37,204 bases of DNA. It comes from Trichodesmium erythraeum GBRTRLIN201. Lineage in GTDB: Bacteria; Cyanobacteriota; Cyanobacteriia; Cyanobacteriales; Microcoleaceae. This document shows, one piece after another, positions 27,002 to 34,489 of this stretch (the stretch's first letter is position 1; the number at the start of each line of letters is the position of its first letter). Location of the stretch: contig JAGGDU010000089.1 in the NCBI GenBank assembly GCA_018457135.1, forward strand, positions 1 through 37,204, written 5' to 3'. The translations under genes were made by a program, and so were the position numbers. The notes under the pieces were generated by a model, which did no database searches, was not told the origin of the DNA, and saw only the letters and a list, made by a program, of their open reading frames with translations.

Positions 27002-27997
27002 ATGGCCAATCTTCCTCTTCCAAAGCCAGAAAAATCGGAATTTTGGAACAGACGGCAATTCCTAAAGTTAGGAATAGTTGGTACTGGTGTCACTTTAGCT
27101 GGCATCAGTACTCAACATATTCTACCTTTATTGTCGTCATCACTTAAGGCCCAGGCTGCCATAAATGCCATAGAACTAGATCCTATGAATACTCTGCGGG
27201 ATTTTGATTATGGCATGCTCAAAGAAGAAAATGGTCGCAAAATCAGGGAATTTCAGATTAAAGCAATTAATTCTAAATTACAACTAAATCAAGCAGTATC
27301 CTTAATTAGTTGGAACTATAATGGTCGTGTTCCTGGGCCAACACTGAGAGCAACAGCAGGGGAGCGAGTACGAATTATTTTTGAGAATGAAGGTGGTCAT
27401 GCTCATACGATGCACTTTCACGGTATTCATCCAGCAGAAGCAGATGGAGTACGACCAGTACGCCATGGCAAAACAACAGTTTATGAATTTGATGCTCGAC
27501 CTTTTGGGGTTCATCTCTATCATTGCCATATTACTCCAGTGACTCGTCATATTAGCAAAGGGTTGTACGGTATGTTTATTATCGATCCTCCCGAAGGTCG
27601 TCCCCCTGCTGATGAGATAGTATTGGTAATGGGAGGTTATGATACTAACAATGATGGCAAAAATGAGCTTTATGCTTTTAATGGTTTGCCAAACTATTAC
27701 AAAACCCATCCAATACTGATACAGCAAAATAAACTGGTGCGTTTGTATATACTGAATATGATTGAGTTTGACTCTGCTGCAACATTTCATATTCATGGAA
27801 ATTTTTTCCAGGTTTATCCTACTGGTATGACTGTTAAACCATGGCAAAAAACAGATGTAGTTACTATGGGAACTTCTGAAAGACATATTCTCGAATTTTA
27901 CTATTCCTTCCCTGGTAAATATATGTTTCATCCTCACCAAGATGCGATCGCGGAAAGTGGTTGTATTGGTTTATTTGAGGTTTTGCCTCAGGCATAA
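27002..27997 (+). CDS. Tat-exported two-domain multicopper oxidase
   Basis: A 331-residue protein with a twin-arginine signal (NRRQFLKLGIVGTG, Arg17-Arg18) followed by two cupredoxin domains. In domain 1, HFHGIH (His138, His140) and HLYHCHITPVTRH (His174, Cys175, His176, His183) supply type 1 and type 2/3 copper ligands. In domain 2, HIHG (His263, His265) and HPHQ (His310, His312) keep the cluster ligands but have Pro311 where a type 1 site would need Cys. Thus only the first domain has a blue copper site, as in one class of two-domain laccase-like oxidases and in nitrite reductases. The axial position after His183 is Leu188, not Met. It would act in the periplasm or thylakoid lumen, oxidising metal ions or phenols. 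It probably pairs with the next gene, 42 bases downstream. Confidence 0.9.
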   Translation: MANLPLPKPEKSEFWNRRQFLKLGIVGTGVTLAGISTQHILPLLSSSLKAQAAINAIELDPMNTLRDFDYGMLKEENGRKIREFQIKAINSKLQLNQAVSLISWNYNGRVPGPTLRATAGERVRIIFENEGGHAHTMHFHGIHPAEADGVRPVRHGKTTVYEFDARPFGVHLYHCHITPVTRHISKGLYGMFIIDPPEGRPPADEIVLVMGGYDTNNDGKNELYAFNGLPNYYKTHPILIQQNKLVRLYILNMIEFDSAATFHIHGNFFQVYPTGMTVKPWQKTDVVTMGTSERHILEFYYSFPGKYMFHPHQDAIAESGCIGLFEVLPQA

Positions 27998-28039
27998 AAA
28001 TTTGAGCAAATTATTAACTGAATTTGATGGTTATTAATT

Positions 28040-28828
28040 ATGATGAATATTAACACTATTTTACGTTATTTTTTGGTGGGATTTCTTGCTACTTTATTAG
28101 CTATAGTTTTTCATCCTAATATTCAAGAAACTGTGAGTAATAATTCTATGTTTTTAGGGACTCCAAGTATTGCCGTTTCTCCTGAAAGTAAAGATATTGA
28201 CTATATGAGTAATTTAGGATTAATGAAAGGGCATTTATTAGTAGGCAAAGAATTAATTGTAGCCCAAGAAGAAAAGGAGGCAGAACCTCATTTTGCTCAT
28301 CCTATAGAAGAATTGTATATAGATATTGAAAATGAGCTAAATGATCGTGGTATTAAACAATTCAAAAATAGCTTAAATAATTTACATGATTTGGTGATAG
28401 CTGGTGCTAAGGATACTAATAAATTTAACAGTATGTATCAACAAACTATGGAAGAGATTGATGGAGCTATTTCAAATTTGCCTAGTAAAAAGCGTCAAAA
28501 TCCAAAATTTGTATTACAGGTAATTAATGAATTATTAGATACTGCTGGAGCAGAATATGAAGCAGCAATTCTTGATGGAAAAATTGTGGAAGTTATTGAG
28601 TATCAAGACTCACGAGGATTTGTTGATTATGCAGAGATTCTATACAAAAATATAGCTGATACAATGGGGAGTAAATATTCTGATATTGATGGAAAAATAC
28701 AAGCAGATATGGCTAAATTGAAAAAGGCTTGGCCTTCTGTTCTAGCACCAGAAATAGTAGCAATGGAACCTGCTAAAGTATCAAAGCTAATTCAGGAGAT
28801 TAAGCAAAATAGTGAAAAAATAGGATAA
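28040..28828 (+). CDS. exported helical protein next to the copper oxidase
   Basis: Of 262 residues, the first 25 are a membrane anchor or signal peptide (ILRYFLVGFLATLLAIVF). The rest is almost all helical and acidic. The stretch MSNLGLMKGHLLVGKEL ... EPHFAHPIEELY (55-94) combines Met and His residues in a pattern (GH.xxG.EL ... PH..HP..E) that I have seen in proteobacterial proteins near metal and copper genes; that is recollection, not a search. The position directly after the multicopper oxidase on the same strand suggests joint function, for example holding or delivering copper or another metal in the periplasm. No catalytic motif is visible. Confidence 0.75.
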   Translation: MMNINTILRYFLVGFLATLLAIVFHPNIQETVSNNSMFLGTPSIAVSPESKDIDYMSNLGLMKGHLLVGKELIVAQEEKEAEPHFAHPIEELYIDIENELNDRGIKQFKNSLNNLHDLVIAGAKDTNKFNSMYQQTMEEIDGAISNLPSKKRQNPKFVLQVINELLDTAGAEYEAAILDGKIVEVIEYQDSRGFVDYAEILYKNIADTMGSKYSDIDGKIQADMAKLKKAWPSVLAPEIVAMEPAKVSKLIQEIKQNSEKIG

Positions 28829-29369
28829 GCGGATAATTTAAATTGCTGAATATACAGCCGAATTTCTAGTTTGTATGTCTAGTTAGGACTTAAGAAGAAA
28901 TCTGGTTAATATGGGTTGATCTAGAAAGTTTCGTGATTTAAAAAGGAAGAACCAGGGCAATAAACCCGGTATTTTGGTTGTGTGTGAATACTGAGGGTGA
29001 AAAAAAGAATACTATGCTTGGGGGAAAGTTTAATTATTAAGTAGTTAAAATAGTTAGAATCACCTTTTTCATAGTTATTAACTAGTTAATGTTAATGATT
29101 TTTATTTTGTAGGGACGTTGCAGACAACGTCTCTACCCAGACTACCTTATTCAAGGGACTGTAGCAAATATTTATTAAATTTGTATTAGTGTGTAACTAT
29201 CTGATTTTTTATATACTTTTCTTCTCTCTCATTTTCTTGCCTTAAATTTGGTTGTGCTATCCCTTTTATCAAAATAATTAAGTCAGAATTGAAATTCTTA
29301 ATTATAACTTATAGCTTCATTAAAACTGATTCTCTAAAGATGATATTTGGATACTAACTAATGACTATT
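28829..29369. other. intergenic region with a palindromic repeat
   Basis: No gene seen in about 540 bases. It contains the palindromic repeat listed at 29109-29136. Confidence 0.45.
29109..29136. repeat. palindromic interspersed repeat
   Basis: GTAGGGACGTTG and CAACGTCTCTAC form a 12-base-pair stem with one G-T mismatch around CAGA. This kind of palindrome is very common between genes in filamentous cyanobacteria. Confidence 0.75.
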
Positions 29370-29801
29370 TTACAGGTTGATAAATTGACTCATTCCTGTT
29401 TCTAATATTTCTAATAAAGCATCAAGGTTATGACCCAATTGTTCAAAACAATTAGGTGGTGATATTTCTGGTTGAAAGTAAACCAATTTAATTTGACTGT
29501 CACCAATGGCAATCATTAATACTTCTATTTCTGGTTTATAACCATCTATTAAGCCTAATATTTCCTGAATTTTACCATCAACGTTGCGGTTTAATGTTTC
29601 TATGGCTGCTTTTGAACAATATACAAATTTTGGTGTTTCTTTTAAATCAATTCCAATTGTTTCATCAGTTTCTCCGTTTTCTAGTTTTAAACCCCATGCT
29701 AAAGCTGCTAATTCTTTTTGATTAGCTTTCACAAATTTATCTAACTGATGTTGCCAGTTATTTTGATTTTTTTGGGGTAGATTATTATTAAATGTCATCA
29801 T
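29370..29801 (-). CDS. ccmS: CcmS-like beta-carboxysome assembly chaperone
   Basis: The 143-residue soluble protein matches from memory the cyanobacterial CcmS group. It has the N-terminal NWQHQLDKFVKANQKELAAL and AWGLKLENG, a central IGIDLKETPKFVYCSKAAIE, and a C-terminal IAIGDSQIKLVYFQPEISPP. CcmS proteins bind the C-terminal tail of a carboxysome shell protein (CcmK1) and help shell assembly in the cytosol. It stands alone here, not in a ccm operon. Downstream lies an ABC exporter on the same strand, about 0.4 kb away. Two adjacent ATG codons mark the start. The name is given with reserve since no search was possible. Confidence 0.65.
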   Translation of the reverse strand: MMTFNNNLPQKNQNNWQHQLDKFVKANQKELAALAWGLKLENGETDETIGIDLKETPKFVYCSKAAIETLNRNVDGKIQEILGLIDGYKPEIEVLMIAIGDSQIKLVYFQPEISPPNCFEQLGHNLDALLEILETGMSQFINL

Positions 29802-30176
29802 AATTTATATTTAGAGTAAAATAGTTTTATTGATAAATATTAGAGTCATATTAGGGATTAGAGAGGTAATTTTTATACAGCTTCTCTAGGATAAAACAGT
29901 GAATAAAAAAGAAGAAAAAAACTGTATTTTAGTCATTTTAGTCATTTTAGTCTGGTAAAATTTAACATAAGAATAATTAGTATTAATTTCGCTTAAATTA
30001 ACAATAAAATAATTGTTGTTGTATAACTACTTAATGACTAAAAATTTTACCTAATTATAGCATTAATACATGGAAATTTGTATGACATCATGCTAAGATA
30101 AGACTGTGAAAAAAAGTTTTTTTCTTATAGTGTTTTATTAATTGTTGCCTTCTCCTTTCTGCCTTCCTTAAATTTA
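29802..30176. other. intergenic region
   Basis: AT-rich, no gene. A small tandem repeat of TTTTAGTCA units lies near 29930-29953. Confidence 0.45.
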
Positions 30177-31967
30177 CTAGCTTACTAATTTTAAACCAGA
30201 TTGTACGCGCCATAAAGTAGAATAAGTTCCTGATTTTTTTAATAGTTCTTCATGACGACCAACTTCTACTATTTGGCCATGTTCCATCACATAAATACAA
30301 TCAGCATTTCTAATAGTTGAAAGACGATGGGCAATGGCAATAGTTGTCCGATTTTGAGTGATTTTTTCTAAAGATTTTTGAATCGCTGCTTCAGTTTCAT
30401 TATCCACTGCTGAAGTTGCTTCATCAAGTATCAAAATAGGAGGATTTTTTAACACTGCTCTAGCCAGAGCAATTCGTTGTCTTTGACCTCCTGATAATTT
30501 TTGTCCTCTTTCCCCAATAATAGTATCGTAACCCTGGGGTAACTTATTAATAAAATTATCTGCTTCAGCAATTTTAGCTGCTGCAATAATCTCTGACAAA
30601 GTTGCATCAAAACTCCCATAACTAATATTTTCTATCACAGTTCCATGAAATAGAAATATATCCTGACTAACTAAACCTATTGCACGTCTTAAATCTTGTA
30701 AATTAATTTGATTTATTTCAATTCCATCAAGAGTTATTTTGCCTGATTGAATTTCATAAAATCTCAGTAATAATTTGACGATAGTACTTTTTCCGGAACC
30801 TGTTGAGCCGACAATTCCAATGGTTTTTCCTGCTGGAATTTTCATGGAAATATTTTGTATGGTTGGAAAATTTTTCTGATAGGAAAAAGTCACATTTTCT
30901 AATTCTAATTCTCCCTTAATAAACTCAACAGATAAAGGTTTATCTCCGGGATGAATGGTAATTGGAGTATCTAATAAGTTCATCACCCTATTTATGGAAG
31001 CCATGCTTCTTTGATATAAATCAAGAGTTTCTCCTAAACTAGTTAAAGGCCATAATAATCGTTGAGTTAAAAATACCATGATACTATAAGTACCTACGGC
31101 TAATCTACCATCAACTGCTTCTAATCCTCCTAATAATAAAGTTGCTACAAAAGCGATAAAAATTATAATTCTAATTAGGGGTACAAAAGCAGCAGAAAAA
31201 GCGATCGCCTTTGTATTTTTGCTTTTATAAGCATTACTATTTCTAGTAATTCTTCCTACTTCATAAGTTTCGGCTGTGAAGCTTTTTATTGTGGTAATTC
31301 CTGAGAGATTATTAGATAATTGACTATTTAATAAACTAACTTTTTCTCGAACTTCAGCATAACGAGGAGCCAGAAAATTTTTAAACCAAGTTGAAGCCCA
31401 AATAATAAAAGGCATAGGTAACACTGCCCACAAAGCAAAGCTAGGAACTAAAACAAAGAAAGCACTACCAATAATTATTACTGTTACTGTGACTTGAATT
31501 ATTTTATTGGCCCCTACGTCTAAAAATCTTTCTAACTGGTTAATATCATCATTTAAAATTGTCATTAAATTGCCTGTACTACGTTCTTCAAAGTAGGCTA
31601 ATTCTAAATCTTGTAAATGACTGTAAGCTTCAATGCGTAAATTATGCTGAATATTCTGAGCTAAATTTCGCCAAAGTCGTTGATAAGCATATTGAAAAAT
31701 TGATTCTAAGCCCCAAACAATTAAGCTCAAAAATGCTAAAGCTAGCAGTTGGCTAAAGGTATCTTGAATTCCAAATTTAGCGATTAGAGAATCTTCTTTT
31801 TTGACTACAACGTCTACTGCTGCACCGATTAAAACTGGAGGTGCTAGGTCAAATATTTTATTTAAAATTGAGTAGATAACCCCTTGCCAAGTTTGAGCTT
31901 TATAAGCATTTCCATAGTTGAGTAAGCGGAGAAAGGGATGTTTTGGTTTTAATGTTTTTTTTGGCAA
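30177..31967 (-). CDS. ABC exporter, fused permease and ATPase
   Basis: A half-transporter of 596 residues that should work as a homodimer in the cytoplasmic membrane. Six membrane helices lie in residues 25-310. The ATPase follows, with Walker A GSTGSGKS (387-394), Q-loop Gln435, signature LSGGQRQR (491-498), Walker B ILILDE (511-516) and H-loop His547; all catalytic residues are intact. It belongs to the large lipid/multidrug exporter class (MsbA-like); the substrate cannot be told. The start is TTG at 31967, with no ATG or GTG further upstream in frame, which is unusual; a cryptic upstream start or sequence error is the alternative. No partner gene adjoins. Confidence 0.93.
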   Translation of the reverse strand: MPKKTLKPKHPFLRLLNYGNAYKAQTWQGVIYSILNKIFDLAPPVLIGAAVDVVVKKEDSLIAKFGIQDTFSQLLALAFLSLIVWGLESIFQYAYQRLWRNLAQNIQHNLRIEAYSHLQDLELAYFEERSTGNLMTILNDDINQLERFLDVGANKIIQVTVTVIIIGSAFFVLVPSFALWAVLPMPFIIWASTWFKNFLAPRYAEVREKVSLLNSQLSNNLSGITTIKSFTAETYEVGRITRNSNAYKSKNTKAIAFSAAFVPLIRIIIFIAFVATLLLGGLEAVDGRLAVGTYSIMVFLTQRLLWPLTSLGETLDLYQRSMASINRVMNLLDTPITIHPGDKPLSVEFIKGELELENVTFSYQKNFPTIQNISMKIPAGKTIGIVGSTGSGKSTIVKLLLRFYEIQSGKITLDGIEINQINLQDLRRAIGLVSQDIFLFHGTVIENISYGSFDATLSEIIAAAKIAEADNFINKLPQGYDTIIGERGQKLSGGQRQRIALARAVLKNPPILILDEATSAVDNETEAAIQKSLEKITQNRTTIAIAHRLSTIRNADCIYVMEHGQIVEVGRHEELLKKSGTYSTLWRVQSGLKLVS

Positions 31968-32872
31968 TTTGATGTCCCGATAAAATTTTTCTGAAAATAT
32001 TCTAACATAGTTGCTGATAACTATAATAGATATTTTAAAATAGCTAGTCTATGTCAATCATGAAAGGTTCTCGGGTATATAAAATTCATGAAACTATGAT
32101 TCTGCTTTCTTATGGCTTTGCTAATTTTTTTTGTTGATTAACTTATTACTTACGACAACGATAGCTATTTTCAATACTGGCTTTAGTAGTTGGAGTTATA
32201 ATTGATCTAATTCTACTTATATTAGTATGGCTATAAACTAGGATATTCAGAAAAACTGTATTCAATTATTTTGATAAAATATTACTAAAAATAGAACAAG
32301 TAATAAAAGCACTAGCTACAGGAAGTTTATGCTAGATATTAATGATTAAATTTGGGAAAATAGTATGAAAGTTTAATTTTTAATTCTGGTTTTTTGTCAA
32401 TTTATAGACTTATAAAAATTATGATTAAAGATATAGAATTTATTGAAGATGAGAATGGGATTTTTAAATTTACAGTATTTGCTACTTGTCTAAAATTAGC
32501 AATATTTTTATTGGCTGATTCTGATGGGTAAATTTACAAAATATATTACCAAACTGCTAAAAAAAAATTGTTAGTTTTACAGGTTGAGAATTAAGTAGCG
32601 ATCGCTCCGAAAATTTAGGATATACTTGAGGAAGATAATTTACTTTTTAGGTTAATATTTGTATATTATTTCCTGTCGGACTTTTAATTATTCTTGGAGA
32701 TGAATTTTTCCTTCTAGCTGATAGCTGATAGCTGAATGCTTACTATTTAAGCTAAGTTAAAATTAGAGCTTAACAACAACAGTCTGTCAGAGATTATTTT
32801 TAACTTTTAATTTTTAATTTTTAATTTTAAACTTTTGAATTGCCCGTAGCACTATAGTCAGTTAATTCTAGG
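31968..32872. other. long intergenic region with short tandem repeats
   Basis: About 0.9 kb between divergent genes, with no supported gene. It holds a HIP1 octamer near 32599 and, towards its right end, two simple repeats listed separately. Confidence 0.45.
32716..32735. repeat. tandem repeat of AGCTGAT units
   Basis: AGCTGATAGCTGATAGCTGA: nearly three seven-base units. A degenerate TAATTTT repeat follows at about 32801-32830. Both are common cyanobacterial intergenic repeats. Confidence 0.7.
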
Positions 32873-34189
32873 ATGAAAATTATGGGAAATACTATTGCTT
32901 TACTAGCTTATGACAGTAAAAAAGATAACTTAGTTGAATTTGTCAAAAAACATAAAATTGTACTATCTCGCTATCAATTAGTAGCGACAGAAAGCACTGC
33001 CCAATATATTTTACAAGAGGTAGATATAGAGATAAATTCTGTCTTGGCAGGCCCCTTGGGAGGAGATGCTCAATTAGCTGTAGAAGTAACTACGGGTAAT
33101 GTGGTTGCTGTTATTTGTTTGGTGGACTACTTATTTTCTCAGTCTTATGAACCTGATATCAAATTATTATTGCGTCTTTGTCAGGTGCATAATGTTCCTA
33201 TTGCGATCAATATTGCTACGGCGGAAATTATTATTAAGGGTTTTATTCAAACTACTGTTGCTCACCTCATATTTAACCCTATATCTGGTAAGGGCAATGC
33301 TCAACAAGATTTATTATTAATTAAATCACTTCTCGAACCTCATCTACATTTAGATATACATCAAACTACCCCAGAAAAAACTGCAGAAGAATTAACGGAG
33401 TTAGCGATCGCTAAACAAGCAGATATAATTATTGCTTGTGGAGGAGATGGGACAGTTTCTGCTGTTGCTGGGGCTTTAGTAAATACAAATATCCCTCTGG
33501 GTATAATTCCGAGGGGAACAGCTAATGCGTTTTGTATGGCATTAGGCATTCCCAGTATTGCGCCGATCAGAGGTGCCTGTGATCTAATCTTGGCAGGGAA
33601 AACTCGTGTTATAGATGTTGGTCGTTGCAATGAACGTACTATGATTTTATTAGCAGGGGTGGGATATGAAGCAGAAACTATAGAAAGAGCAGACCGGGAA
33701 GCTAAAAACCGTTGGGGAGTTTTGGCATATATGATGGCAGGTTGGCGGCAGCTCACCGAACAGCAACTTTTTGATATTGAAATTGAAATTGATGGTGTAG
33801 CTAAAACTTTCCAAGCTGGGGCTATTACTATTGCTAATGCAGCTCCACCTACATCATTTTTAGCCCAAGGTTTGGGAAAGGTAATTATGAATGATGGTTT
33901 ATTGGAAGTAATGATCATTACTTCTAAGAATACACTGCAGGCTGTTAATGCTGGAGTCAGAATGTTCGGCTCGGCTATCTTTCAAACTCCTACTCAACAT
34001 GAAGATACTATTGCTTTGCGTACAAAAAGGGTTAAAGTTAGTGCAGATCCACCCCAAAAAGTTGTGCTTGATGGTGAAATTATTGGCACTACTCCTATTG
34101 AGGTAGAGTGTATTCCTAATGGTTTAACTGTGTTGGCTCCACCAACTAATGAAGCTGAAGAAAAGCCTGCCTGGGGCTTTTTCTCTTGA
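32873..34189 (+). CDS. methylglyoxal-synthase-like domain fused to diacylglycerol/lipid kinase
   Basis: The 438-residue protein has two domains. Residues 6-125 resemble methylglyoxal synthase: GPLGGDAQ with Asp65 (E. coli Asp71) and Asp95 (E. coli Asp101) are kept. The positions of the active-site histidines are tyrosines: Tyr13 for His19 and Tyr92 for His98. The phosphate-binding ATGTTG motif is changed to ATESTA (38-43). Residues 127-420 form a lipid kinase of the DagK/YegS class, with FNPISGKGNA (134-143) and the nucleotide loop GGDGTVSAVAGAL, all intact. Such fusions are usual in cyanobacteria. Here the kinase probably works, phosphorylating diacylglycerol or a related lipid at the membrane, while the first half may have become a sensor or be inactive. 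The ATG at 32873 or 32882 may be used. Confidence 0.9.
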   Translation: MKIMGNTIALLAYDSKKDNLVEFVKKHKIVLSRYQLVATESTAQYILQEVDIEINSVLAGPLGGDAQLAVEVTTGNVVAVICLVDYLFSQSYEPDIKLLLRLCQVHNVPIAINIATAEIIIKGFIQTTVAHLIFNPISGKGNAQQDLLLIKSLLEPHLHLDIHQTTPEKTAEELTELAIAKQADIIIACGGDGTVSAVAGALVNTNIPLGIIPRGTANAFCMALGIPSIAPIRGACDLILAGKTRVIDVGRCNERTMILLAGVGYEAETIERADREAKNRWGVLAYMMAGWRQLTEQQLFDIEIEIDGVAKTFQAGAITIANAAPPTSFLAQGLGKVIMNDGLLEVMIITSKNTLQAVNAGVRMFGSAIFQTPTQHEDTIALRTKRVKVSADPPQKVVLDGEIIGTTPIEVECIPNGLTVLAPPTNEAEEKPAWGFFS

Positions 34190-34489
34190 AATCAGGGGTT
34201 ACGCAAAACCTCTCCCCTATTGGGTTGGCGTAACTCCTGTTATTGTTAACTAACCTATGTTATTTTTCTAGTTATTTTCACCACATAATTAGTGGTCAAA
34301 AAGTTTTGGTTTCTAGTAGGGCTTCAACCTTCTCTACACTTGGGGCTCTTACCTGATCACGAATTTTAATCATAACTCTTCAACCGCATATCATCAGGAA
34401 TTACTCGCGGGCACTACATGAGGGGGAGGGCGAATGCTAGAAACTACCTACAGGCTGACTCTGGTTAATTTCTGTAAGTCATGATGATA
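34190..34489. other. intergenic region between convergent genes
   Basis: Contains the foldback/terminator at 34193-34239. The GC-richer rest (34320-34450) has no gene I can support; it may be a decayed mobile-element end. Confidence 0.4.
34193..34239. terminator. foldback repeat, probable terminator of the MGS-DAGK gene
   Basis: CAGGGGTTACGC (34193-34204) pairs with GCGTAACTCCTG (34228-34239), eleven of twelve bases, directly after the stop codon and followed by TTATTGTT. The GTTACGC core is typical of dispersed cyanobacterial repeats, so it may be both repeat and terminator. Confidence 0.55.

Noticed and set aside
34320-34450. A mobile-element end in the GC-richer patch between the MGS-DAGK and NTPase genes
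   Set aside because: Only a short peptide-like stretch is readable; no inverted repeat or transposase motif supports it.
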